Of a stretch of 64,000 nucleotides of DNA, positions 1 to 13,300 are shown piece after piece; within the stretch, counting starts at the first letter, position 1; each line of letters starts with the position of its first letter. Made by a program: the position numbers and the translations under genes. This DNA comes from Diphasiastrum complanatum (lineage: Eukaryota; Streptophyta; Lycopodiopsida; Lycopodiales; Lycopodiaceae): assembly GCA_029204225.1 (NCBI GenBank), contig CM055092.1, positions 80,186,838-80,250,837 of the forward strand. Direction: 5' to 3'. The notes beneath the pieces were generated by a model. It did not search any database and was not told the DNA's origin. It saw only the letters and a program-made list of their open reading frames with translations.

Positions 1-16
1 TTCTCTTGTTTATGTA

Positions 17-375
17 TAGCTCATCAATCCTTGCCTACGATTCTCAGTTTGTGACAGCTCATGAATCCATGTCTTCATTTCTTATTTCAATACAGTTCAC
101 AAAGTCAATGTATGTTTTTTATTTTTCATTTATTTGTGTACAGCTCATCAATCCTTGCCTACGATTCTTAGTTTGTGATAGCTCATGAATCCATGTCTTC
201 ATTTCTTATTTCAATACAGTTCACATAGCCAAGTTGTATTTTTTTTCTTTTTCAATATAGTTCACAGAGCCAAGTTATGTTTTTCATTTTTGTTTTGTTT
301 GTGTACAATTCATCAATCATTGCCTGCGATTCTCAGTTTGTGACAACTCGTAAATTTATGTCTTCATTTCTTATT
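17..375. repeat. Diverged tandem repeat, about three units of 120-165 bp
   Basis: Units beginning near 17, 137 and 302 share the order CTCATCAATCCTTGCCTAC, GATTCTCAGTTTGTGACA, CTCATGAATCCATGTCTTCA and TTCTTATTTCAATACAGTTC. Unit length varies because T-rich segments expand between the conserved parts. The array may start before the window. It has no coding sense. Confidence 0.75.
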
Positions 376-760
376 TTTGAAAAAAAAATACATCAGAAGG
401 TTTTTTTTGAGATCTTCGTGGATTTTCAAGATTTTTTCAAGGATTTTCGGGAATTTTCAGAATCTTCGCGGATTTTTCTTCCAAAATATATTTTTGCGTT
501 TTTTTTTTTCTGGATATTCGAGAATTTTTGAGATCTTTTTGGAATCTTCGAGGATCTTCGCGGATTTTTTTGAGGATTTTGAGATTTTTTTTTCCAATTT
601 TTTTTTTTGCATTCTTTTTTATGAAAATTCGAAAATTTTCGAAATTTTGAGAGATTTTCGTGAATTTTTGGGATTTGTCAAAATTTTCGAGATTTTTTTG
701 GGAATTTTTAAAAGAAAATTCAAAATAAGCAAAAAAAATGGAGGGAGTTTCGATTAGTGT
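376..760. repeat. T-rich low-complexity tract with GGATTTTC/GAATTTTCG periodicity
   Basis: About 380 bp in which GGATTTTC, GGAATTTTC and TTCGAGATTTTT recur at roughly 10-20 bp. Open frames through it give only Phe/Ile/Arg-rich peptides and are composition artefacts. Confidence 0.6.
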
Positions 761-1170
761 CAATCTGACACATGTCATATGGTTAATTCCATAAGCAATT
801 CTGAGAAATGACATAATGAAAAAAAACATAAATATAGGGAATCTCCAATCTAGATTTTCGTTTGCTTTCAAGATTATCTAGTTTGATATCAACGAAATTT
901 TTGAATTTCATTCATCCACTGATTTTTACCCTTTACAAAATGGTAAGAAGTTTCATTTCCACATTTTTTTTTTTTTGAAAAAATAGAAAAAAAAAGTAGA
1001 AAGCCATCCGCCGCGCGAATGGCTTCCTCCACAATTTTTTTTTTAAAACAAAAAAAAATGTAGAAACCAATAGATTTTTTTTTCAAAATAAGCAAAAAAC
1101 ATTTACATTGCACTAACTAAAGTTGGGATGACTACAATTTGGCCAGACTTTCTATGTTGCTGATGAGACT

Positions 1171-1611
1171 GTGTTCCAATTTTCAGAGAAACCAAGTCTC
1201 TTATTTTTTACGAGGGCATGGAAGATTTCGACAAAACCAAACTCTTCTGGAACTCATGTTAAAGCGTTTGTGGTGGTTTCAAAAAAGTATATAGGTGATC
1301 CCACGTTCAATATGGACGATGATGTTCAGTCCCTTGGTTTAATTCGAGGGATCTATTTTCACGACGAGATCGCTTTCGATCGCGTAGAGTTTATGACACG
1401 AACTCAAGATGGGACTGAGCATTATGTTGTTCTTTCATGTGAAGACCTCATGTATTTCATTGTCCCGCCTAAAACTCAAGATGAAAATATGGTATGTTTG
1501 AATTTTGAAAGACAACTGGCGAGTGACATGTTCCTTGTAGCTAGCAAATATGAGAGCTTGAACAATACAAATGACAAAATCTTTATGGAGGCAACACAAT
1601 GGTCTCTTTAA
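1171..1611 (+). CDS. Unrecognised ORF A (146 codons)
   Basis: I do not recognise this protein. The central part (GDPTFNMDDDVQSLGLIRGI, then EMT-type and VVLSCEDLMYFIVPP segments) has the balanced composition of a real protein rather than a chance frame. It is followed in other frames by further coding-like pieces up to 2965, so it may be the 5' part of one decayed or intron-containing gene. It is not obviously a retrotransposon gag, protease, polymerase or integrase. Confidence 0.35.
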   Translation: MFQFSEKPSLLFFTRAWKISTKPNSSGTHVKAFVVVSKKYIGDPTFNMDDDVQSLGLIRGIYFHDEIAFDRVEFMTRTQDGTEHYVVLSCEDLMYFIVPPKTQDENMVCLNFERQLASDMFLVASKYESLNNTNDKIFMEATQWSL

Positions 1612-1991
1612 TTCTCTCAACTTTGGGTATGTCGCCGGAATTACATGACAGATTGGAGGATCCTTCATTGGATGAAGACAAGGAAGTCGAAGAGGTCGCT
1701 GGCTTCGAAGTTGGTCCATTGGAAGAAGACATGGAAGTCGAAGAAGTCGCTTGTCTCGATATTGTTCCTTTTGTGTCAGAACAAAATCCATGCTCATCAA
1801 AGAGAAAAGTCAAGGCTACAAAAAAAAACCATCGGTACGCAGGGAAAGCGCGGATATTCAACATGGGCGGAAAGCAGCAAGACCTATTGGAAGGGCAGAG
1901 AAACAACCGTTGGAACCCCATGTTACAGTGTTTCCGAGGACAGGTGATGCAAGTTTTGAATCAGATCAGAAACATGTCGACGTGTGGATGA
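1599..1991 (+). CDS. Unrecognised ORF B with a 17-residue tandem repeat and basic tail
   Basis: It overlaps the end of ORF A by 13 nt in another frame. Bases 1671-1721 and 1722-1772 are a 51-bp duplication encoding EDKEVEEVAGFEVGPLE and EDMEVEEVACLDIVPFV, an acidic coiled-like segment. It is followed by a Lys/Arg-rich stretch (KRKVKATKKNHR) that resembles a nuclear localisation signal. Function unknown; the frame change relative to ORF A could be a frameshift or an unseen intron. Confidence 0.3.
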   Translation: MVSLILSTLGMSPELHDRLEDPSLDEDKEVEEVAGFEVGPLEEDMEVEEVACLDIVPFVSEQNPCSSKRKVKATKKNHRYAGKARIFNMGGKQQDLLEGQRNNRWNPMLQCFRGQVMQVLNQIRNMSTCG

Positions 1992-2302
1992 ATTTGAAGG
2001 CGACACAAATGTCAACTTAAACTGCTTTTCTACAAATGATGTTGGATATATTTGGGGTAGACATCAGTTTCATGTGGAGACAAAAACATTCACCGAGCCT
2101 TGCTCTTCACAAACCAAATAATTTTGTTGAACAACTTTTCCAATCTGTGAGTACACCTCAAGGTCCACCACCAGCCTCCATCAACATTACTTTGAGGCCC
2201 ATATATTATCGGGAAAGTGCCGAAGCAACCGTTCAATTTTGACAATCCTGAAGATTTTGAGAACGTTTTTTAATCCATAATATATTTGATAATATAGATT
2301 CT

Positions 2303-2965
2303 TTGGATTCTTCCTATATTGTGTCAATGGTGCGGCATTGCATGGCGACCCTCATGACACAACATAAACTTTGTGTTGTCATTTTGTTCTTGGAACAAGG
2401 TATGAAAGAGGGAATAAAGGCAAGGCTTCACAAAATGAGAGATTTAAAATGCAAGGTCTTTGAAGGTTATTACAAGCTCATAGATCCATTGAAACAGGAC
2501 AATTTGTCTGTTCAAAACCTGCAACCAGTGTCGTTTGTCTTATCTAACTCAGATTCTCTGGATGATATTGCTGGATGTGTGCATAGCAAACTTAAATTGT
2601 TAACCCTATGCTTCGGTGACAGTGAAAAATCTTCTAAAAGTTTTGTGACTTGTAAACCAATTCACAAAAAGAGAGCAAAATATTGGCGAGGTGTTAGGAA
2701 TATTATTGAATCATTCTCTACTCCAAATTGGTCCGTGTGTCTTTATAGAATGTCTTACTGTGTAGCACCGCTCCTTAACAACATTGGAAGAAATTTAATA
2801 GTTATCGACAGTGCAGAAAATGTAAAACAAACGAAAGCGTACTTGGAGGTCCATAACACCTTGGAATCACTGCCAAACACAGATTCTTCAGATTCTTCAA
2901 AAGAAGAAGATCTTGATTTAGATAAATCTGAGGGGGGTGACGAATATGTAGAATTAGATATCTAA
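2303..2965 (+). CDS. Unrecognised ORF D (220 codons), acidic C terminus
   Basis: The longest open frame of the cluster. Sequence such as LQPVSFVLSNSDSLDDIAGC and WRGVRNIIESFSTPNWSVCL looks protein-like, and the last 30 residues are Asp/Glu/Ser-rich, ending VELDI before TAA. The start codon is uncertain because GGATTC before it is open. Between ORF B and D a third-frame stretch (2001-2090) reads NCFSTNDVGYIWGRHQFHVE, supporting one broken gene. Function unknown. Confidence 0.35.
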   Translation: MDSSYIVSMVRHCMATLMTQHKLCVVILFLEQGMKEGIKARLHKMRDLKCKVFEGYYKLIDPLKQDNLSVQNLQPVSFVLSNSDSLDDIAGCVHSKLKLLTLCFGDSEKSSKSFVTCKPIHKKRAKYWRGVRNIIESFSTPNWSVCLYRMSYCVAPLLNNIGRNLIVIDSAENVKQTKAYLEVHNTLESLPNTDSSDSSKEEDLDLDKSEGGDEYVELDI

Positions 2966-4225
<1,260 letters not shown>

Positions 4226-4429
4226 AATGTGAGAATGAAAAGGTCTACTTTTATAGTCTATGGGGCAAACAATCACACCGGTGCATCGCTCCATTTACAA
4301 ATTCTAATTATAAGTTACAAATATTTGTACAATTGACGGTTCATTGTGACGATTCAAATTCAGTCATTTCGTATTCCAAGCATCGTTTCATTCCAGGAGG
4401 TCATGTCTTTAAATAAAAGGTAGGACCTT

Positions 4430-4625
4430 AAACAATTTTATCCAAAAAATGATATAGGCCTCTTCAAAATATATAATTGTCCAGCGCATATCCTCATTTC
4501 TAAGTATAAATTGCCGTTTTTGAGTAAATATACAAATATGTGGTATCACATATCCCCCTCCTCAAATGTGAAACGTCCTCGTGAACATATAGTCTTCGTT
4601 TCAAGGTTTATTCATTTCTTCGAAG
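4430..4625 (-). mobile_element. Possible LTR/polypurine-tract junction of a gypsy element
   Basis: On the minus strand TTTGAGGAGGGGGA (rc of about 4551-4565) is a polypurine tract, followed by TGTGATACC as a plausible LTR start reaching lower coordinates. Just upstream on that strand the frame reads SRGRFTFEEGDM and then stop, resembling the C-terminal tail of plant gypsy polyproteins. The far LTR end was not found. Confidence 0.35.
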
Positions 4626-6049
4626 AGAATAGTTTCATGTCGAGGATCTTAGTTAGGTCACATATAGAGATATTTCTTATTTGTTGGGTCGATGTCCTTT
4701 GCGTGATATTTCAAAATCAAATATTGATTCAAAATATATTTCAATGACATAAAATATGCATCATCACATCTAAAACTCAGCATCATTATTTTTGCTCTAA
4801 AGTATCGTGTCTAGGATGTGTAGCATTCTCTCACTTGTAAATAATAAATTTGGAGAGCTTCATGTTGTGTTAGAATTAAGTGAAAAATAGATACCACCTT
4901 CTATTTCTTCAACAAAACCTTTTAGATTCAAATGTAGAAAATAGTGTTATATCACATAGCTTGGAACATATAAATCACATAGCTCGGAGCATACACATCA
5001 GCATTATCATAATGTTAACGACCTTCAAAACCCATATGGCGATTTGCCCAATTATTATCATCGAAATTGTACCATGGATGACAATAGGCCAAAGAACACA
5101 AGGTCCTATATGGCATCTTTTCAAACCAACATCAACAAAAAACAACTCCACGTTCTAAGCAAGGTTGATGCACATTACAATCAACAAGCACCACTTAAGC
5201 ACACTCATACTTAGGTAGAAATATATGGAAGAGGAAAGGCTCTCTCGTTTAGTCTTTTTGTTTACAATTTTTACACTTTACATCTAAGTTAGAGACATGG
5301 TTTTAGGTTGGGGGGCTAAGAGGAAGAGTATGTTGTACAGGAGCAAGGAGAGTATAGGGAGAGGTTGCAAATTGGGCCTTCTAGTGACATCACTAAGGGT
5401 CCCTCTATTCCCATCCCTAAATACCCAAATCGGCATGAGTGTATAAATGCTTATATCGTCATGAGTGTGTATAAGTGCTCATGTATTCCTTTAATGGAAT
5501 CTCGAGGATAAGAGCCTGGGTCTTCATGGAGTACCTAAAATTCAGGCCTGGGTCTTCATTAAGAAGGGGAGTTTGAAGAGAAGCAAGGAGACTCTATGGG
5601 AAAGCCTTCCATCACTAGAAAAGCTATCTATTTCCATCCATACATGCTTAGATAGTCATTATCAAGTTTGTAAGATACAAGCTCCCCATTTCAGGAGTAC
5701 CCATGATTAGAGAACATAAAAGAAACTTAGTTGTGATTGATGGCCCCACCATAATCCAACAACTATGTAAAAGACTCCATGAAGACATCTTTGAAGCACA
5801 ATCCACCCTTGGATGAAGGTGGGGCCTTTGGTGCACATGAGTCATTATTAGAGCTTGATTTTTCATTGGACACAATATATAAGACTAGGCTGAGTTAAGG
5901 GTGGGGCACTTATAGACATAATTATTTGTTTTTTATTTGTAATAGAAAAGTGCAAGAAACACCCAAACAATGACAACCCACCCCAAAAGAGATGCATTAA
6001 CACAAAGGATCATATTTTAGTGCAAAAATGGGCGTGTCTCTTTTTTAAC
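4626..6049. other. Unannotated DNA, no gene recognised
   Basis: Stops in all frames; a few degenerate internal repeats (for example 'gcctgggtcttcat' near 5515 and 5547). No coding or RNA signal that I can support. Confidence 0.4.
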
Positions 6050-6954
6050 TTATGAAGAAGAGGCTTCTTCGTCTTCCTCCTCCTGTTTGTCGTCGTCGTC
6101 GTCGTCTTCTGCTTTAAATATTTTGTTCCATCAATTTTTCTTGTTTTCTGGCTGTCTGCCTGGCTATGGCGCTAGGTCTGGTCTCGGACGGACTCCTTCG
6201 TTAACATTTCCTTCTACTGCGAGCTCGATTTTTCCTTCGGGGCTGGCTGGCTATGGCGCTGATGATCGCTGCTTTCTGCTTCTCTTTGTTCCATGCAGAC
6301 TCGCTTTTGCCTTAGGAATCTCTGCATGTAGCGGGCAGTGCCGCTGTGGATTCTATTTTTGCTCCGTTACTTGCAATGCCAAGGATGGTCATGGCTTATG
6401 GTCGACTTCGCAGCCTCAGGGAATGACGAAATTGGCTCTGGAATCTGGATGCTTGCTTGTGCCATTGGATTGGATGATGGCAAGTTGGCGTAATGTATGA
6501 TAGAAAGAGGTTTTGTGAGTGCTGAGCTCAGTTTTGGAAGATGGCCCAGCTGGTCTTCATCATGAGTATGATCGACGTTTTATTTACTTGTGGATGATAT
6601 GAGAAAGACATAAAACTGGAGATGCAGAGCTGACTCAAGCCTGTTCTATTGTGATCTGGATGCTTTTGTACACTGATTTATTTTTTCTAGTTGGAGATAA
6701 ACTTTCTTCTGTGAGTAGATACAGGCAGAAAAACTCGCAAAGAAATTACTGGACATGATGTGCCAATGTATGACGGCTCGACTTTTGTCCGTTTAATTCA
6801 TATAGCTAGCAAGCTGCATTGGAAAGTGAGTCTGATCCATGCTAGGGTTTGCTATGGTAACAGAGCAGTATTATCTCGGCCTCACGGGCATGTCAGCAGG
6901 CGGAAGATAGACGATGTGGGAAGGACAGTTTCAGATTAAGTGGTGTGGAAAGTT
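6050..6954 (+). promoter_or_regulatory. Probable promoter-proximal region and 5' leader of the BSL gene
   Basis: Upstream of the start codon lies a pyrimidine-rich tract at 6060-6115 with TCT/TCC and (GTC)n triplets, then mixed sequence without transposon similarity. Such TC-rich tracts are common in plant 5' leaders. An in-frame TAA at 6937-6939 precedes the ATG at 6955, so the reading frame cannot extend further in this exon. I could not fix a TATA box, transcription start or leader intron; ATG triplets upstream could be small upstream ORFs. Confidence 0.35.
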
Positions 6955-7390
6955 ATGGAAGTGGCTTCAACTATGGGGACTGTGGTTGAGCAACAGCCTG
7001 GGGCGCATTCCCAACAGCTATCGAAACAGCTGCAGCACCAGACGCCTGTTCTGAATCAGTCTCAGTCTCAGCCTCAGCTGGATCAGGACCCACCATCTTC
7101 CGAGGAGCAGCCACAAACTCCTGAAGCGCAGCAGCAGCAGCAACAGCAACAGCAACCCTTGATAAGGGCCAGGCCTGCACCCACATACAGGATAGTGAAT
7201 ACCCTTGAAAAGAAAGAAGATGGACCTGGACCACGTTGTGGGCATACACTGACAGCGGTGGCAGCAGTGGGAGAAGAGGGCGCTCCTGGCTATATTGGAC
7301 CTCGCCTGATATTGTTCGGAGGCGCTACGGCTCTTGAAGGCAATTCTGCAGCTGCTGGCCCTGCATCATCCTCTGGGAATGCTGGCATAA
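6955..7390 (+). CDS. BSL2: BSL exon 1: Q/P-rich N terminus and first Kelch strand
   Basis: The first ATG after the in-frame stop at 6937 is at 6955 (protein begins MEVASTMGTVVEQQ). The encoded region is rich in Gln, Pro and Ser and includes a run of nine Gln near 7126-7156, then the conserved Kelch start RAPTYRIVNTLEKKEDGPGP-type segment and RLILFGGATALEGN. The exon ends at 7390 on a GT donor (GTATGC), one base into a codon. The poly-Q run and leader are the most variable part of the family. Confidence 0.93.
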
Positions 7391-10300
7391 GTATGCCCTA
7401 ACACTTTAGTTAAAAATTGAGTGCTTCACAGATTTGTGCACCTTGATGAGTTATTGTTGGCCAGGTCATTAGTGTTCGATATCTTTGTTAAAGATGTTGA
7501 AAGCTGTTCTGAACTCGTAGTGTGTAAGATCTTTCTTTCTGCGAATAAAATTGGATTTCTGATCGTACTGTTTTGGGTGGGTTGGTCTTGTTAAGACAAA
7601 GTTTCCTTTGGGACTTTCTGGATGAGGAGGAGTCCAGGGACAGAGACGTCTGTCAGCTTATCATATATTGAAGTGCACTGTATTGGTGCAGTGGTGGAGT
7701 CCTGGGAGACGTCTGTCAGCTTACCATATATTGAAGTACATTGTATTGGTGCAGTGGTGGAGGCTAAGAAGCAACATTCTCTATGTCAATTACTTGGCAT
7801 AAGTATGGGGTTCTCGAAGTCATTGCAGACCTTGTAGTGGGCCTAGAGGGTGTGACGTTGAAGGAAGCAGGATGAGTTGTACCGTAGTATAGCATAGGTT
7901 TGAATCTCCCCGATATTCATCCGGTTCTAATCTTACAGTACTCAATTTGGGGAATGTATGGTTTGACTGGATTAGCTGTTGTTTGAGGAGAGTTATTGGA
8001 TTGGTTTGGGCAGTTTTCAATTATCACCTGCAAACTGTATCAAGGCATATTGAAACTGAGGAGAATCACATCTTCAAATGTTTGATGCATAGTCCCAAGC
8101 CTGGACAGTTTTGAAAAATTTGAGCCTCTGAAAGATTCTGAAATGTTAAAAGGCCAGCTTGTATAGCTCTGACAATTGATAGAGAATCATTGAATTTCAA
8201 ACATAGTAGCTTATGCTTTATATGTTGTTTAAAATTGAGTTTCTATTCATAGATGGGAAAGAAGCTTTAAAAGGACTGAAAAAGTCCACAAAAAATGCAG
8301 ACGTTTTTCAATGGTCATCCAATGCTTCTTAACTTCCGATATTACAGAACAATCTTGAACGTTTAGGATCTAATTGTGTATCCCAAATCTTGGTAGTACA
8401 TAGTGCACGCAGAACAATGGACCGTTGACTCACCAAGCAAGATCTAGTTGATGAGCACTCCTTAAAAGTCTTGTCACCATCTTGTAATGACCATTGCGAG
8501 GAGATGTTTTTAGTATCTTACGATTCAAAGGACAAGAAGTAGGAATGAGTCCTCAGACTTGTTTCCAACAATGTGTATTGTCTCCACATGCTAACTTGGG
8601 TTTGACCTTGAGCACTCTTGTGCTCTCCCTAGCTTGCTGCCACATTTCCCATACATCGTCAAACATGAAATTCATCATAGCCTTCACTTAGGGAAATTTA
8701 AGTCCAACAACAAACGGTGCACAAGATTGGTAATGTAATTTGTGGAAGTGTATGCCCTAACATATCTATCATGGACTTGTTGACATGTTCCATCTACTTG
8801 TGGGATTTTGGATGACCAAATAAACTTTGCATAGAATAGTTTTTACTTTTTGGAAAAATTATTGCCAAAACTTTCCATTAACTCTGAATTGTAGTTTTTC
8901 ACAAGTTGTTTGGAATCTTTAGTCACAAACAACTTTTGAACAAAAGTTATGTCAACTTAGAAGTGGTGACAATGACCAGTGTAGGATCGCTATCTCATTA
9001 GCCTGTCATGTGCTAGCAAGATAGTGTCATGGATGTTCCTAGATTCATGTAGTCCAACCACAAAATCCGTGATATTACAAACCCAGATGCATTTGAAATG
9101 TCCAATGGAAATACAACTTCCTTATATAAACTTGTAGCATAATGCAAAAAGCATTGTTCACACATCCTTGCAAACGATACAAAACATGTACAACAACAAA
9201 GGACTTCTTTTTTGTATTCCAAAAAGAGTTTAATATCATCGCTTCCAAGTCTTATGTTCTTCATGTGTCAACATGTTCAACCCTAGGACCCCCATATTTC
9301 GTTATGGGATGAAATTCTTGATATCCTCTATCAAACATACTTACTCTCCCTTTCCAAGATGCTAGATTATTCTCAATGGAACAAGGAGTTGGTATCTACT
9401 CTGAAGTGGTTCAAATCAAAGGCAGAAGTTCTCGGTTTTCATGAAGTGGCATAAAACCCTAGTTGGGCTAGTTTTTGGATGCGCCTCACATGATGTCAAG
9501 TACTTTCAAAGTTGTCTTCTATTTGTTTCAAGAATGGCTAGTCTTAGTAAAACGCTATTGAGTGAATCAAGTAGACTTCATGGCACAAATTACTGTGTGT
9601 GGAAGGACAGAGAATGTTGGGAGATAGTTATTGGGCAAGAGCCTATTCCACGAACACATCAAGAGAGGTCAAAAGGCACACAAAGTCGTTAATCTTTTTG
9701 TGAAGGATAGCACTATCCCTCACATTTGAGATACTAGATCAAGGGTATTTTACTTGAAGAACAAACTTTACGCCTTCATGATGGACTCATTTGATTCATA
9801 TATTGAACACATTATGAAGGTCAAGGGTTTTCATGATCAACTTGTTGTTAGTGCCAGTGATAGGTATGTGGCCTTATAGTTTTGAGCAGCCTCTCATGTT
9901 TATTAAAACTATGCCACGATTTAAAAAACGGAGAGACCTTATGCATGTGAGGAGTTGTGCGGTCCTCTTTTACAAGAGGAGATAATCTTTTTGAAGGGAA
10001 GATTATGTGGGACATCCTTTTACTTCTAAGAAGAAGCATTTTGCCAAATGCTAGAAGAAAGGCAAAGGCAAGACAAAAGGCTCGTCAAACAATTTGGACC
10101 AAAAAATGGACAAGTTGCAAGTCTTTGGATGACAATTGACAGACTCTTTTTCTACCCCAAGGCGAAACGGTATTTGCAACTTTTGTGGCAAATATAGACA
10201 CTTTGCTTTTGAATGCTGCAAGAAATAGGATGATTAAAAGAAAGGCAAGAAGCAATCGAGTCACTATGCAAAAGGAGTTGCAAGAGAGAGTGAAGAAGAC

Positions 10301-13300
10301 ATGAGACAACTTAAGTCATTTTGTGTTGCATTGGCTACACAATCCATATGTGGTGGATGGTACATGGATTGCGTAGCCTCGAAGCATATGACTCCTCATA
10401 GGAGTTGGTTTGACACCTTTGAAGAGTTAATCCTTTCACTGATCCTAGTATCCACTAAGATTCGGTTGACTTAATACAAACATTCCAGACTTAACGTTAT
10501 GATCAAACTTACTCCTATCTCTCACAATATTGGAAGTAGCAACTTTTGATCTTACTCAGTACTACTTATAATGATTTCCAGTTTCAAACCACCTCCAGTT
10601 CTAGAATGTCAGCCATCTCCTGCCCCAAGCTAGCATACATCCTGGCCGTGCACACGCTCTCCATCCACCTCCTCCTAGGTAGATAGAATGGATGTCAAAT
10701 GAGCCTTTCTCCCTTGTATACCTCCGATGCTTCCTGCTTGGTGAAGTAGGAGGTGAATAAGTATCCCATATACTTGACCTCTACTTCCTCTTTCCTATCT
10801 CGACCAAAGACACTTTAGGTTCTTGAATTGGCGTAGGCGATACATGTGTCGATTCAGGTTCCTGTAATAACTGGTCACATAATATAGGGATTTCACCATC
10901 TTGATCTTTATCAAAATATATCTCTATATCTTTATGAGTTGCCTCCTCATCAAAGATTACATCCCTACTTATGATTATTTTCTTACCCTCCAAGTCATAT
11001 AACCTGTATCCCTTCTCTTGATTATCATAACCAAGAAATAAACACTTGGTCAACTTAGAATCCAATTTGCTCCTTGAATCCTTAGGTATGTGAGAGTAAG
11101 CAATACTTCCAAACACTCTCAAATGACTTACATCTGGCTTCCGACCCGTGTAAGCTTCCTCTGGAGTTCGATTCTCTACAACCTTTGTGGGACTTCGATT
11201 CAAAAGATAAACCGCCGTCTTAACTGCTTCACCCCAAAACATAGATTTTTACTCTTGAGCATACTCCTCGCAGTTTCCACTATGGACCGGTTCTTTCTTT
11301 CCGCAACTCCATTTTGTTGAGGCGTGTCCGTATTTGCAAATTTTATACCATGATGGCAAAATACCAGAAATTTTGTAGAAAGATACTCTCCCCCTTTGTC
11401 CGAGCGAAGTATCTTAATTTGTCTATCTGTTTCTTTCTCCACCTGTGTTTTAAACCATGTGAAATATTTGAAAGCTTCACCCTTATTCTTCAGAAGATAG
11501 ATCCATGTCTTCCTAGAATAGTCATCCTCAAACACCATAAAGTAACTTGCTCCCCCATAAGATTGAGTCTTCTTAGGACCACACAAATCTGTATGAACAA
11601 GTTCTAGAACATTTTTCGCCGTGAATGTACTAGGCAAAAATTTCTTTATATTATACTTGCCTAAGACACAGCCTTCACAAACCTTGTGATCAGAAACGAC
11701 TTGAGGTAAACCTGTAACCATGTTAAATTTCCTCAAGACTTGTAGACTTTTGTAATTCAGATGTCCATACCTCTCGTGCCATAACTACTCAATGATTCAG
11801 TATCCGCAACACTTGCATGATGATCCACCACCTGAGCTTGAAGTTTATACAACCGCCCTGCAAGTATGCCCTCAACTACTACTTCATCACTTTTCTTCTG
11901 GATGAGACACCTCTATTCATCAAACTGCACCACCATGTGTTGCTTTGCAATAGCTGATACTGAGAGCAAGTTTCTCTTGATTCCTGGTACATAAAGCACA
12001 TCCTTTATGTTTCCAATTTTCCCTGAAGGTAGTTGTACTTGTACTTTTCCAACTCCCTTTATATCATATGTGTAGTTGTCTCCCAATTTCACATTTGACC
12101 CATCATCTAATTTTTGAAAATTAGATAGCCAGTCTTGCCTAGGTGTCATGTGCTTAGAAGCTCCTGAATCAACAAACCAATAGTCTTCTTCCTTCGAGAA
12201 GCCACCATCAGAAGATGTCGATGCCGAAAACAACTCATAGTCTTCAAGATCCAAAGCACTCAATTTTGCATTAGATGTTTCTTCTTCTTCAACAAAATTC
12301 CCGTCCTGCTTTTTCTTGAATTTGTTGTGCCAGCACTCCTTTGCATAATGTCCTGATTTTCCGCAAATGAAGCAGTTTCCTTTTCGAACCACTTTCTTTC
12401 CATCTTCTGACCGATTTGTGATTCTCCTCCATATCTTGCTGCTTTTTCTTCTTCTTCTTCCCTTTGCCACCCTTCTTGGAACTTTGCTCTTGCTTCTTTG
12501 CCAGGAATGCCTGTTCCTTGAAATCGTCCCTGTTGACAATATTTTGTCGTCTCATTTCTTCATGTAGTAAGATGGCATTTAGCTCATCAAAAGAAGGCCT
12601 CGTTTCTCTTAACGATAGCATCATTATAAAGTTCTGATAGGCCAAAGGTAGACTATTAAGTACAATGGATACCAATACTGAATCTTGAACACTTTCTCCA
12701 ACTGCAATAAGTTGCCCTCTCAGATCTTTCACTCGGGTAAAGTAGTCTGTTACCGATTCACCTATACCCATCTTTAACGTGTGAAACTTATTAGTCAAGA
12801 ACAAGATCCGTGACTGATTTACCGTCTGATACAAGTTCTTCAGTATATCCCAAGCCTCCTTGGGTCCAGCGGCATCTCTGATATGAGGTATAATCATATC
12901 TTTAATTGATAAGTTGATGATATGATGAGCTTTTCTTCTACGTTTCTAATACTCCCGCAACTCCCCGTCAGTGGTAGGAGGTATCTCAACACCTGTGACG
13001 ATCTCCCAGTATTCTCTGTCTTGGAGAATATTTTGCATCTTGAACTTCCATATGCTGTAGTTCGTTCCATCTAGCTTGCTAGATTCCGGCAACACAGTAT
13101 CGTTCAATCCTGCCATTATACTGATCCGTAACAAATCTCAGCAACCTGAATTTAGTTTAACAATCAGATCTGTCCAGAAATAGCCTTCCCTCGATATCAC
13201 TTGCCCTGATTCAAACCTGTCCTGGATATCACCTGTCCCAGGTATTGCCTGTTTGAATTTGCACCTGCTCAGTTACCACCTGCACCAGGTACTGCCTTCC

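Noticed and set aside
2036-2242. 68-codon ORF between ORF B and ORF D as a separate gene
   Set aside because: A different frame over the same bases gives the more protein-like NCFSTNDVGYIWGRHQFHVE stretch; this one has no support.
6971-7249. Antisense open frames opposite BSL exon 1
   Set aside because: Shadows of the GC-rich, CAG-rich coding exon; the + strand frame is clearly the real one.
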